From: an uncultured Agathobacter sp. | GTDB taxonomy: Bacteria > Bacillota > Clostridia > Lachnospirales > Lachnospiraceae | Reading direction: 5' to 3' | DNA length: 28,111 bases | NCBI GenBank assembly: GCA_934358675.1 | Contig: CAKRKX010000023.1 | Span: 1 to 28,111, forward strand | Made by a program: the position numbers and the translations under genes | Part shown: one piece after another, positions 1-7,861 of the stretch | How positions within the stretch are numbered: position 1 is the stretch's first letter | Layout: each line of letters begins with the position of its first letter | Notes under the pieces: generated by a model | What the model saw: only the letters and a program-made list of their open reading frames with translations | The model's database searches: none | Told to the model about the DNA's origin: nothing

Positions 1-1215
1 ATCCTCAACCTCCGCCGGGGAGATCTTGCTTCCGCCGTAGTTGATGATATCATCACTTCTGCCCACAAGGATACAGCGTCCTTCCTCATCGAGGTATGCC
101 AGATCCTTTGTGATAATGTAGCCGTCGACCATTGTCTCTGCGGTCAGCTCCGGCTCATTATAGTACTCTTTCATAACAAAGGTTCCGCCCCATGCAAGCG
201 GTGCCGGATTCTCCTCACTGACATTCGTAACTTCCGCGCCGTTCTCATCCACAAAACGGATCAGAGAATTTACCGTCGGTCTTCCGATACATCCGACTTT
301 ATTGTCGGCACTGTTGAAATCAAGAATACATGAGCATCCGGCTTCGGAGGATCCGTAGAAATTGTACAGACGAAGTTTCGGCATCAGCTGGATCAGTCTC
401 TGCTTGTCCGCCTCCGGAAGAGGTGCCGATCCGATCTGGATATACTGCAGCTGATCCTTATACTCTCCGATCCGATCGCCGGACAACTCGAAGATCATGC
501 TCAGTGAAGCCGGTGATAAAGCCATCGCTGTAACCGAATATTTATCGATCAGTTTCCATACAGTTCCGACAAATACCATACCGTCCATCAGACAAACCGT
601 AGCCCCGTTGACCATATCGGACTGGTATCTTCGGATACCGAATGCATGATTGAGCGGCATCGGAATGATCTCGACATTCTCCTTTGTCATCTCGGTTCCC
701 TGAATAACATTTTCAGAGATTGCGACATCGCCGAGGTGTGTCATGACAACACCTTTGGACTTTCCGGTTGTTCCTGTCGTAAACAGGATCATGGATACAT
801 CATCGTCCTGTGGCAGCTCATTCTGCATTGCCGCAGCCTCATCTGCTGCCTTGACCAGTTCCTTACTCTTGTAAAGGCAAACGCCCTCCATATCCTCATC
901 TGCGATGATCACCGTCGCGTCCACAGCTTCCGCGATCTCCTTCATACGATCCGCACCGGATGTCTTCTCGACCGGAATCGGAATCGCACCGATATACTGT
1001 AATGCGGAAAAAATCACAAGATAATCAATATTCTGTGTACAGCGGAGCACAACGTGTGTATTCTTTGTGAGACCTTTGTCCGTTAATACGGTTGCCATCT
1101 TACAGATGCGCTCCCAGTACTGGCTGTATGTCACGTTCTTTCTAAGCTCACATACCGCATACTTATCCGGCTGTGTTGCCGCATAACCCTTAATGTACTC
1201 AATTACACTATTCAT
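1..1215 (-). CDS. AMP-forming acyl-CoA/acyl-ACP ligase-like enzyme (3' truncated by window edge)
   Basis: An adenylate-forming enzyme that would activate a carboxylic acid with ATP and load it on CoA or a carrier protein. The first 405 codons are visible; the C-terminal lid domain with the A10 lysine lies outside the window. Seen: phosphate-binding loop TTGTTGKSKG (146-155), A5-type YGSSEAG (287-293), and the adenosine-binding/hinge region with GRSDDIINYGG (385-395). The core resembles fatty-acid-type ligases (GSAPLP at 262-267) more than DltA: where DltA and NRPS domains carry an Asp that binds an amino group, this protein has NHAFG (189-193). An amino-acid substrate is therefore less likely (inference). 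ATG at 1215 is preceded by AAAGGAG, and the gene overlaps the SGNH gene by 8 bases, so it is the third gene of the MBOAT operon. A small acyl-carrier-protein gene may follow off the edge. Confidence 0.85.
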   Translation of the reverse strand, partial: MNSVIEYIKGYAATQPDKYAVCELRKNVTYSQYWERICKMATVLTDKGLTKNTHVVLRCTQNIDYLVIFSALQYIGAIPIPVEKTSGADRMKEIAEAVDATVIIADEDMEGVCLYKSKELVKAADEAAAMQNELPQDDDVSMILFTTGTTGKSKGVVMTHLGDVAISENVIQGTEMTKENVEIIPMPLNHAFGIRRYQSDMVNGATVCLMDGMVFVGTVWKLIDKYSVTAMALSPASLSMIFELSGDRIGEYKDQLQYIQIGSAPLPEADKQRLIQLMPKLRLYNFYGSSEAGCSCILDFNSADNKVGCIGRPTVNSLIRFVDENGAEVTNVSEENPAPLAWGGTFVMKEYYNEPELTAETMVDGYIITKDLAYLDEEGRCILVGRSDDIINYGGSKISPAEVED

Positions 1216-2299
1216 TGCTTTCCCTGGCTCCTTTCTCGACTTCCTTCTGCCACTGATCCATCAGATCCGCTGCCGTATCATCCCATTTGTCACAAAGGTT
1301 CTCCCAATACTTTTTCTGGTCCGCATTCAGACGATCCGGAAATTCATAATGATCGACAAGATAATCTGTCATATAGGTAGTTACTTTTTGTGCACCTGCA
1401 ATATTCACATGATTCTTGTCATAAAAATCAACATTCCGATCCAAACCAATGTCATCCAGCTTTTCTGTCAGATCCAGATAATCATATCCCTGCTCATTAA
1501 TATATTCTGCCATCTGCACCTGCAAAGCGGCTCTTGTTGCATTCGGTACATACGGTGTTGACAGGAATAAAACCTTCGTTCCCAGCTCTTTTGCCTTCGC
1601 TTCGATATTGTCAATGTATTGCTTATCGCTATCAGGAAGAACAACATCCGGATCATCTTCAAACACCGGTTGCTTTTGTTTTTGTACCTTGGCAATAATT
1701 CTTGTATATAATTCATCCTGGTCCACACCGTTCAGGCGATCCACAAATTCATCCGATGTAAGCTTACTTATATTACTGTGATATTTCAGAATCGGAAGCA
1801 TCCACTCATATTTTTTATTCTCACTGTCTTCGACCAGAACCTCATCGATCATCTTTAATCTCGTTAAAGACTGTTTCATTCCCATCGGAACCACACTGAA
1901 CAATGAGGTATATTTCGCCTGCTTGTACTTACCGGCAATTTTATGTGCTTCATCTGCCAGCGGACTTCGAATTTCCACAATAAACAGATCCACATCCTGC
2001 GTTTTCTCAACTTCCTCCATCAGATAAGGAACCGCCTTGATATCCTGCGCAGAACTTGCGAGCAGATTCGATGTAAACTTCTGCTCCTCATAAGCCTGTT
2101 GCGGAATCCAGAATCGATACATCGCACTGGATCCCAGACAGACAACATTCAGCGTATCCTTATCCTCTTTATACAGATAACTCATATTATCTGCTTCAAC
2201 ATCAATCGGTCTGACAAAAAAGCCAACTGAATTGATCAATCCGAGCAGTATTCCTGCAAATACAACAGCAGCAATAACTCTTTTGATTACCAGTTTCAT
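1208..2299 (-). CDS. Membrane-anchored SGNH/DltD-like protein of acylation cassette
   Basis: Predicted extracytoplasmic esterase or acyltransferase anchored by an N-terminal membrane helix (about residues 4-28, numbering from ATG at 2299; 363 aa). The SGNH nucleophile motif is LGSSAMYR (about 55-62) and the Asp-x-x-His pair is DKNH (294-297), near the C terminus as in DltD and the AlgX/AlgJ group. In those families such proteins transfer an acyl group, moved across the membrane by an MBOAT partner, to a surface polymer. A GTG at 2311 is in frame, but it abuts AGGAAG with no spacer; ATG at 2299 has AAGGTGG eight bases upstream and is preferred. It lies 61 bases after the MBOAT gene and overlaps the ligase by 8 bases. 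Substrate unknown. Confidence 0.75.
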   Translation of the reverse strand: MKLVIKRVIAAVVFAGILLGLINSVGFFVRPIDVEADNMSYLYKEDKDTLNVVCLGSSAMYRFWIPQQAYEEQKFTSNLLASSAQDIKAVPYLMEEVEKTQDVDLFIVEIRSPLADEAHKIAGKYKQAKYTSLFSVVPMGMKQSLTRLKMIDEVLVEDSENKKYEWMLPILKYHSNISKLTSDEFVDRLNGVDQDELYTRIIAKVQKQKQPVFEDDPDVVLPDSDKQYIDNIEAKAKELGTKVLFLSTPYVPNATRAALQVQMAEYINEQGYDYLDLTEKLDDIGLDRNVDFYDKNHVNIAGAQKVTTYMTDYLVDHYEFPDRLNADQKKYWENLCDKWDDTAADLMDQWQKEVEKGARESNE

Positions 2300-2360
2300 C
2301 CGCTTAACCACCTTCCTAAGAATTGCATTTATCTATCGCTTTTTCAAAATAACATATCAA

Positions 2361-3947
2361 CTAAAATTTCTCGTAAATAAAAGTCTTTCCAACACCCGAT
2401 CCGTATACGCCCAATGTAAGGATAATCATAATGCCACCAATTAAAACCAGCCAACGGAACCATAAATTCTGGCGGGCCAGCCACTGTCTGAGCGTCTCCT
2501 CATTTCCGTTTTGCTTACGAATCTCCTGTGCAACAGATACCAGCAACAGCACGATACAGGATGCAATGACGATCAGCCACTCATTATGAGATAATCCGAT
2601 ATTTTCTACATTATAAAAGACATCATGATATACGAAAACGGATTTCAACATACCGAACGAATTACGAAGACCATGTCCCATAAAAATAATTCTTCCGATC
2701 ACACAAAGTGTAAAGGTTCGCAGCATCCGGAAAATGCTCCAGCTGATACAATCTCTTCTTATGTTCAGTTTCTGCGTTAATTTTTCAATCGGCTGTTCAA
2801 ACATTGTAGACATACAGATCAAAACGCCATGGAAAAGTCCCCATCCGATATAATTCCAGTTTGCCCCATGCCAGAAACCGGTCAAAAACCATACACACAG
2901 AATCGGGAAACAGGATGCAATATTGCGTCCCCACTCATTGCCAAGATGCTTTCTTGCAAATGTATTTAATTTCATGAACATGGTCGATGTTGATACCGGA
3001 TAAAATATATATTCACGGAAGAACGCTCCCATGGAAATATGCCAGCGTCTCCAGAATTCCGGCAATGTCTGTGAGAAATACGGTCTCTCAAAGTTCTCAC
3101 TGAGATGAATATCCAGACATTCCGAAGCACCTCTTACAATGTCCATACATCCGGAGAAATCACAATAAATCTGAATCGAATACAAAACTCCGGCAAAGAA
3201 AAAGATGGAGCCTTTATAATCTCCACTGTTATTAAACACTTCCATTACAAAGGAAGATAGATGATCTGCGATCACGAGTTTCTTGAAATATCCCCAGATG
3301 ATCAACCAGGATCCCTGAACCACAGTATCATAATTAAATTTGTGTTTCGCGTAGATCTGTGGTGCCACTTCCGTATATCGGGCGATCGGTCCCTGCGTAA
3401 TATGTGGAAAATATAACACATAAGCCAGATATTTCAGGAAATTCTTCTGTGCGGAAGTCTTTCCGTTATAGATCTCCATTAAATAGGAAATCATCATAAA
3501 CGAATAAAATGAAATTCCAAGTGGCGCGATAACATTCCATTCCGGAAGCGTCGCAAGGCTTGCCATTCCAAGAATCTGATTGATATTTGTGACAAAAAAT
3601 CCCATTCCTTTAAATAAGAAGAGAATTCCGATGACAAAAACTAAAGCAACAACAAGTACTTTTTTACGTTTCTGTTTCATTTTATTCTTAATAGAACGTG
3701 CCGCACGGCGATCCAGCCCCTCGGTCATCCGATCCTGCTCATCAAGATTCCTCTGCATCAGCAGCGCAAAACCATATACGCCGCATGCGGTCAGTACAAC
3801 GACTGCAAGATACTGAATTCCCGCCATAAAATAAAAATAAAAACTAGCCAATAAGACTACAAACCATTGCATCTTCTTTGGCACAATATAATATAAAAAT
3901 ATGGTAATTGCCAAAAAAGCCAAAAAGGTATAGGAAATAACCGACAT
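2361..3947 (-). CDS. MBOAT-family O-acyltransferase (AlgI/DltB-like)
   Basis: Polytopic membrane acyltransferase, 528 aa with about ten hydrophobic segments. Seen: HITQGPIARY (182-191), EFWRRWHISM (297-306), and the conserved active-site region FWHGANWNYIGWG (358-370) containing the invariant MBOAT His (about 360). AlgI and DltB move acyl groups from a cytoplasmic donor through a membrane channel to an outside acceptor. The neighbours (SGNH protein, AMP ligase) give the same functional set as DltB-DltD-DltA, in the order B-D-A. The length fits AlgI-like proteins (about 460-530 aa) better than DltB (about 400). ATG at 3947 has AAAGGAG nine bases upstream. First gene of the operon read from the promoter at 4053-4082. 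The acyl group and acceptor polymer cannot be told from sequence. Confidence 0.88.
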   Translation of the reverse strand: MSVISYTFLAFLAITIFLYYIVPKKMQWFVVLLASFYFYFMAGIQYLAVVVLTACGVYGFALLMQRNLDEQDRMTEGLDRRAARSIKNKMKQKRKKVLVVALVFVIGILFLFKGMGFFVTNINQILGMASLATLPEWNVIAPLGISFYSFMMISYLMEIYNGKTSAQKNFLKYLAYVLYFPHITQGPIARYTEVAPQIYAKHKFNYDTVVQGSWLIIWGYFKKLVIADHLSSFVMEVFNNSGDYKGSIFFFAGVLYSIQIYCDFSGCMDIVRGASECLDIHLSENFERPYFSQTLPEFWRRWHISMGAFFREYIFYPVSTSTMFMKLNTFARKHLGNEWGRNIASCFPILCVWFLTGFWHGANWNYIGWGLFHGVLICMSTMFEQPIEKLTQKLNIRRDCISWSIFRMLRTFTLCVIGRIIFMGHGLRNSFGMLKSVFVYHDVFYNVENIGLSHNEWLIVIASCIVLLLVSVAQEIRKQNGNEETLRQWLARQNLWFRWLVLIGGIMIILTLGVYGSGVGKTFIYEKF

Positions 3948-3997
3948 ATAAATAATCTCCTTTTTCTTTCGTTTCCGTTTCCATTCCCGCTTTCCAT

Positions 3998-4052
3998 AAA
4001 AAACGCGATATATAGTTGTCCACCTGAAAATAAGCGCACAACTACATATCGC
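3998..4052 (-). terminator. Rho-independent terminator after transporter gene
   Basis: Inverted repeat with arms 4038-4052 and 4005-4019 (15 pairs, one a G-U wobble) and an 18-base loop, followed on the minus strand by G and six T (3998-4003). It would end transcription from the transporter gene stopping at 4092. The same DNA overlaps the start of the next transcription unit (see promoter 4053-4082). Confidence 0.8.
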
Positions 4053-4082
4053 ATACTAACATTTTGACATGCAGGTTGTCAA
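4053..4082 (-). promoter_or_regulatory. Promoter for MBOAT-SGNH-ligase operon with palindrome over -35
   Basis: Minus strand: -35 TTGACA (4077-4082, full consensus), 18-base spacer, extended -10 TGTTAGTAT (hexamer 4053-4058). Expected transcript start near 4046, inside the 5' arm of the terminator hairpin. The -35 is the left half of a perfect inverted repeat TTGACA-7-TGTCAA (4064-4082), which could be an operator. No regulator is identified. Confidence 0.6.
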
Positions 4083-4091
4083 TAATTCTCT

Positions 4092-5510
4092 TTATACGGT
4101 ACTGAACGCCGGCCAGTAATTCAACAGCAGATAGCTGAGCACAGTCATCAGCACAATTACAATAATGGTAATCTTCCAACCCTCTTTTAACATATACTTT
4201 GGTTCCATTCCATATCCGACCGGAATCGCACGGATAGAAGTCGGAAGCATGTAAGACAGGTTAACACCGATGGATGCAATGTACACATACGGAATTGGAT
4301 TCTTGCCGATTCCCTGAATGATCGAGATAACGATCGGGATTGCAACGGCAGCTGTCGCTGTGTTGGATGTCACATCCGAAAGGATCAGCGTGAGCGTTAT
4401 GATTACAAGGATTGTTGTAAATCCACCGTTTAAGTTCATTCCCGAAACCCACGCGCCGATATCCTCGGCTGCACCGGATCCGTTGATCAGGGTTCCTGCT
4501 GCAAGACCGCCGGCGAAGATATAGATCAGCTCCCAGATAATACAGGTCTGCACCGACTTCCACTGCATCAGGCGCTTGCCTTCTTTATCGGTGATCAAAA
4601 ACGAAAGCACTGCACAGATAATGAATGCATATGCCGGCTTTAATCCCGGAAGGATGTTCTGATATAACTGGCGGGTAAATGCCAGTACGGTAGCAATTGC
4701 AAACAATGCAAGTGACATCTTCTCTTCGAGAGACATCGGCGGCATCTTGCTGTACTCTTTTTCAAAGAACTCATTTGCATTGCCAAGCGTCTCATTCTTG
4801 CCGACATTGCGAAGCATAAAAAGCAGATTGCTGATCACAAGGACGATCATGATCGGAAGGAAACGAACAACCCATGAAACATACATATACTCCTGTCCAC
4901 TGAGCTGCTGCAGATAGTCAACCGTCACAAGGTTCATCGCACCGCCGAGCGGGGAAGCCAGTCCTCCGAGTCCCGCTGCATACGCGATCGTCAGCAATAA
5001 TTTCGATCCGACTTTACTTTCCTTAATATTTCCCTCTCCGATGTAAGTCAGCATCGATACGGCAATCGGTGTGATCGTTGCACAGACAACCGCATTTGGA
5101 AGGATCGCTGAAAGAAGCGTTGATAATATAAACCAGAAAATCAACTGATGACGAAAATTATCTCCGATCATCTTCAAAAATACCGATGCGATACGCTTGT
5201 CCAGTCCCGTTTTTTCCCATGAGATCGTAAGGATGGATGCACCCAGCAATAGAAGGATCGTCTCTGATGCATAATTGGCAATCACCGAACTCATATCGGT
5301 AATCTGCATCAATGCATTGACTGCAATCGGCAGAAACGCGGTTACTGCATAATCAACCGGTCCGGTTACCCACCAATAAGCCATCCATGCAACCGTTCCA
5401 AGCGCCGCACGGCTCTGGTATGTTGTAAAAATGCTTTCCGGTAACAACATCGTACAAAGTAACAACAATACCGGTCCGATCAACAAATTAATCTTCTTAG
5501 AATACTTCAT
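4092..5510 (-). CDS. SLC13/DASS-family (CitT-like) anion:Na+ symporter or exchanger
   Basis: Inner-membrane transporter, 472 aa with about 11-12 hydrophobic segments, of the divalent anion:Na+ symporter family (ion transporter superfamily). Members carry dicarboxylates, citrate, tartrate or sulfate. The second signature SNT motif is intact (DVTSNTAT, 379-386) and is followed by a region with PTSIRAIPVGYG (423-434). The first SNT, normally in the same position of the N-terminal repeat, reads PNA (138-140) in LSAILPNAVVCATITPIA. Substrate is not predictable; a small organic acid is likely. ATG at 5510 has AAAGGAAA upstream and lies within the last 14 bases of the LysR gene, so both are co-transcribed and probably translationally coupled. 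Followed by the terminator at 3998-4052. Confidence 0.85.
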   Translation of the reverse strand: MKYSKKINLLIGPVLLLLCTMLLPESIFTTYQSRAALGTVAWMAYWWVTGPVDYAVTAFLPIAVNALMQITDMSSVIANYASETILLLLGASILTISWEKTGLDKRIASVFLKMIGDNFRHQLIFWFILSTLLSAILPNAVVCATITPIAVSMLTYIGEGNIKESKVGSKLLLTIAYAAGLGGLASPLGGAMNLVTVDYLQQLSGQEYMYVSWVVRFLPIMIVLVISNLLFMLRNVGKNETLGNANEFFEKEYSKMPPMSLEEKMSLALFAIATVLAFTRQLYQNILPGLKPAYAFIICAVLSFLITDKEGKRLMQWKSVQTCIIWELIYIFAGGLAAGTLINGSGAAEDIGAWVSGMNLNGGFTTILVIITLTLILSDVTSNTATAAVAIPIVISIIQGIGKNPIPYVYIASIGVNLSYMLPTSIRAIPVGYGMEPKYMLKEGWKITIIVIVLMTVLSYLLLNYWPAFSTV

Positions 5511-6432
5511 TATTCTTATTTCCTTTCGTAATTAATTGCACAAACATTTTACATGCTTTTGATATATATCTTTTTGAATCATATGCCAGATAGATTTTTC
5601 TTCCCGATACCTCCTCCGGCAATGAATACAAACAAACCTGATCTCCAAGATGCCGACTCATCAACGCTTCCTCCGAAGCGATCACGATTCCGAGTCCTTT
5701 CTCCGCCAGTGCAACCGCCGTTGATACCTGATTCACCGTAATCGAAGAATGAATTTTCATTTTCCGTTCTTCAAAAAAGCGATTCATCCGCTTCTGTAAC
5801 GGAAACGTCGGTGGCAGATTCACGAAATTTTCTTCCGCAAACATAGTGTAATCCTGAATTTCTTTACTCTGTCCGACCGCAACCTGATACTCTTTGAGCC
5901 GTTCATTGATCTTACAGCTTGCCGGCACACACAGATAGAGGCGTTCCTTCCGGATCGGAAGCAGTGTAAAATCATCCGGGATATTGTTCTCATCCGTGCA
6001 GACGAAACAATCGATTGATCCCTTCAAACCGTTCTGAATCAGTTCATCCAGCGATTCAATCCGCATATCCACCTGACACTCCGGATACTTTTCTAACAAT
6101 TGCGGAATAACATCCGCAACGAGAGATTCTATGTATACAGTTGCTCCGCCAACCGTCAGCACCGTTTTCTTAAAGACTCCGACATCCGAAATCTCTTTTT
6201 TCATCTGCTTCGTGAGCTCTTCCTTCTTGAGAAGATAGTCCACATATATACTGCCTTCTTCGGTCAGACAGACCGGCTTATTCTTCCGATCCACAAGGAC
6301 AACCCCGAGTTTTTTCTCAAGATTCGTCAGTGCCAGACTGAGCGCAGGCTGCGAGATTCCTAACTTCCTGGCTGCATTCGTGAGACTTCCCCAACGAATG
6401 ATATCCAATAAATATTGTTCTGACAGTTCCAT
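5497..6432 (-). CDS. LysR-family transcriptional regulator
   Basis: 311 aa, normal for the family. The N-terminal winged helix-turn-helix spans residues 1-60, with the typical core GSLTNAARKLGISQPALS (15-32); the remainder is the effector-binding domain, with ligand-pocket-type strands from about residue 90. It overlaps the transporter gene by 14 bases in the same direction and probably controls it in response to the transported anion or a metabolite (inference). The arrangement is unusual for LysR regulators, which are most often divergent from their target; here regulator and target share one mRNA, so autoregulation would also set transporter level. ATG at 6432 has AAGGA upstream. Confidence 0.9.
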   Translation of the reverse strand: MELSEQYLLDIIRWGSLTNAARKLGISQPALSLALTNLEKKLGVVLVDRKNKPVCLTEEGSIYVDYLLKKEELTKQMKKEISDVGVFKKTVLTVGGATVYIESLVADVIPQLLEKYPECQVDMRIESLDELIQNGLKGSIDCFVCTDENNIPDDFTLLPIRKERLYLCVPASCKINERLKEYQVAVGQSKEIQDYTMFAEENFVNLPPTFPLQKRMNRFFEERKMKIHSSITVNQVSTAVALAEKGLGIVIASEEALMSRHLGDQVCLYSLPEEVSGRKIYLAYDSKRYISKACKMFVQLITKGNKNNEVF

Positions 6433-6485
6433 TTCGTTCCTTCTGTTTTTGTATTAGCTTTTGTTTATATATCTATCAGTTTTTT

Positions 6486-6491
6486 ATTATA
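6486..6491 (-). promoter_or_regulatory. Probable -10 box for LysR-transporter operon
   Basis: Perfect TATAAT on the minus strand, 54 bases before the LysR ATG and downstream of the terminator at 6535-6582. The -35 is weak (best is TTGTGT with a 16-base spacer), which would fit a promoter needing an activator. Confidence 0.5.
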
Positions 6492-6534
6492 CATAATTTT
6501 TCACAAAACACAAGCCTTTTTCCATTTATATCAC

Positions 6535-6582
6535 AAAAAGAAAGCGCCGCATCGTACCTTCCCGGTATCAACACAGCGCCTT
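6535..6582 (-). terminator. Rho-independent terminator after small ORFs
   Basis: Long hairpin: 5' arm 6564-6582, five-base loop 6559-6563, 3' arm 6541-6558. Seven mismatch-free G-C/A-T runs are joined by several G-U pairs with one bulge, followed by TTTCTTTTT (6535-6543). It separates the small ORFs from the LysR promoter. The stop codon of a 13-codon ORF lies in the 5' arm. Confidence 0.65.
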
Positions 6583-6609
6583 CTGCTCACAGTAATCTGT
6601 CATATGCAT
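6568..6609 (-). CDS. Possible 13-residue peptide ending in terminator stem
   Basis: Minus-strand ATG with a good ribosome site (AGGAG, six-base spacer) opens a 13-codon frame, MHMTDYCEQKALC, whose TGA (6568-6570) sits in the 5' arm of the terminator. The ribosome site overlaps the stop codon of the 54-codon ORF upstream, which would couple their translation. It could be a leader peptide or chance. No run of one amino acid that would mark classical attenuation is present. Confidence 0.22.
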   Translation of the reverse strand: MHMTDYCEQKALC

Positions 6610-6618
6610 CTTTTTCTC

Positions 6619-6783
6619 CTAACAATAAAGCTGAAATGTCTGATTTGCTTCCATCTCCTGTCCCTTTATCTGCTCCTGTAACATCTGATCAAATGCAGAA
6701 TTCTTCGTCTTACTCTGACGTGTCTGCTGCTGATCCGGTGCATCGTATGCGATCGTCTGAGACAAAGTCACCGGAAGTACCAT
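6619..6783 (-). CDS. Small hypothetical protein, 54 aa, unrecognised
   Basis: A minus-strand ORF from ATG 6783 to TAG 6619. The product is hydrophilic and Gln-rich: QQQ near residue 18, then FDQMLQEQIKGQEM (31-44), which looks like a short amphipathic helix. No signal peptide, membrane segment or known family is recognised. In favour: a TATAAT upstream at 6850-6855, a terminator downstream, and natural-looking amino-acid composition. Against: no ribosome site before ATG 6783. The frame stays open about 35 codons further upstream but has no ATG, GTG or TTG there; an AGGGAGG (6820-6826) lies 37 bases upstream without a usable in-frame start. Could instead be the untranslated part of a small RNA. 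Confidence 0.35.
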   Translation of the reverse strand: MVLPVTLSQTIAYDAPDQQQTRQSKTKNSAFDQMLQEQIKGQEMEANQTFQLYC

Positions 6784-6849
6784 GCGATAAATTCGATCGA
6801 TTCTTGCTGCGGTAACACGCCTCCCTTCTGTGGTAATTGTTTTCCTTCT

Positions 6850-6855
6850 ATTATA
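6850..6855 (-). promoter_or_regulatory. Possible -10 box for small ORF/RNA
   Basis: TATAAT on the minus strand in AT-rich DNA, just past the terminator at 6903-6937; no convincing -35. The interval 6433-6954 is the only stretch over 300 bases without a sizeable gene. It holds this box, the two small ORFs, the terminator at 6535-6582 and the LysR promoter. Confidence 0.35.
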
Positions 6856-6902
6856 TTTATCGGATAATTTTGTATTTTCTTTAGTTTTTGTCAGACATAT
6901 CC

Positions 6903-6937
6903 AAAAAAAGTGGTGAAGTCAATCAACTTCACCACTT
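6903..6937 (-). terminator. Rho-independent terminator after BIG_2/FxLYD protein gene
   Basis: Perfect 12-bp stem (6926-6937 with 6908-6919), six-base loop, then seven T on the minus strand (6903-6909, partly in the stem). It ends the two-gene unit of secreted proteins 17 bases after the stop codon. Confidence 0.9.
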
Positions 6938-6954
6938 CAAACTCACTTGTGATT

Positions 6955-7845
6955 TTAGTATGTCGAACTATATGCTACTGTAACAACTTGATAACGAGCA
7001 TAGTCTTTATACACATATTTTGTATCTATCTTTAAATCATAGGTATCCAGCTTTCCAGCTCTAAGATAAAACGGAACTGTTCTCATACCAATAATCTGAT
7101 CCATAGAATTATAAATTAAAACATAATTCGTAACATTCGCAGAATCATTTTTTACTGTGCTTTTCGATTTAATTGTAAGCTTTACGGTATCCGCCTCACT
7201 CGTATCCTCATCTACGGTTGTCTTAATAGAAGAACCTACATTTTTATACGTATAACTAGAGCTTCTTCCACCACCGAATCCAGAATATACTGAAGCCTTT
7301 GCGGTACATTTTGTTTCATCCACCGCATAATTATAAGACTCATAAGAAACGGTTGCATATACTGTTTTTCCAGCGACAACATCACTTACCGCCTTCGTGT
7401 CTGTTTTTCTAGTAGTTCCCTGATCATCTACAATTTCATAATCTACATCAATATTAGTAAACGTCTGCTTGGTATTATTTTTAACCGTCAAGAGCATAGT
7501 TCCATTGCCCATATCAGAAAGCTTTGCTGTTATATCAAATTTTTTAACTGTAACAACATACTTATAATTTCCACGATTAGTCTTTAATGTAACGGTTGCC
7601 TTTCCAACTTTCTTTGCAGTAATAACAGCTTTTCCGTCAACTTTCTTAACGGGTGCAACTGATTTCTTGCTAGAAGAAACGCTCTTCAGTTTTCCTAATA
7701 AGAGTGATATCTCATATGCCTCTCCCTTATACAAAGTCAACTTATCTGTATTCGTTGCAGCCTGTGCTGTCACCGGAGGAAGGAATGTCACAATCATAGC
7801 AACTGCCAAAAATACACTTAAAATTCTTTTGGTTAATTTGTTCAT
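6955..7845 (-). CDS. Secreted BIG_2 and FxLYD-like domain protein
   Basis: 296-aa exported protein of unknown function. A signal peptide occupies residues 1-30 (KR, hydrophobic core, cleavage near AQA-A). Then comes a bacterial Ig-like (BIG_2-type) domain (about 34-101), recognisable from VITAKKVGKATVTLK. Two segments resemble FxLYD-type beta domains, with LLTVKNNTKQTFTNIDVDY (about 117-135) and a second copy near the C terminus containing VTNYVLIYNSMDQIIG. Between them is a short Gly/Ser stretch (GFGGGRSSS). No sortase motif, lipobox or membrane anchor, so it is released or held by non-covalent contacts. ATG at 7845 has AAAGGAG upstream and lies 16 bases after the LRR/BIG_2 gene, in one operon. 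These domains normally mediate adhesion or wall contact; no catalytic residues are evident. Confidence 0.75.
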   Translation of the reverse strand: MNKLTKRILSVFLAVAMIVTFLPPVTAQAATNTDKLTLYKGEAYEISLLLGKLKSVSSSKKSVAPVKKVDGKAVITAKKVGKATVTLKTNRGNYKYVVTVKKFDITAKLSDMGNGTMLLTVKNNTKQTFTNIDVDYEIVDDQGTTRKTDTKAVSDVVAGKTVYATVSYESYNYAVDETKCTAKASVYSGFGGGRSSSYTYKNVGSSIKTTVDEDTSEADTVKLTIKSKSTVKNDSANVTNYVLIYNSMDQIIGMRTVPFYLRAGKLDTYDLKIDTKYVYKDYARYQVVTVAYSSTY

Positions 7846-7861
7846 GAAATTAATTCTCCTT

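Noticed and set aside
646..1002. Plus-strand ORF opposite the AMP ligase gene
   Set aside because: Shadow of a clear coding frame on the other strand; Cys/His/Leu-rich product with no ribosome site or family features. The many similar antisense ORFs were rejected for the same reason.
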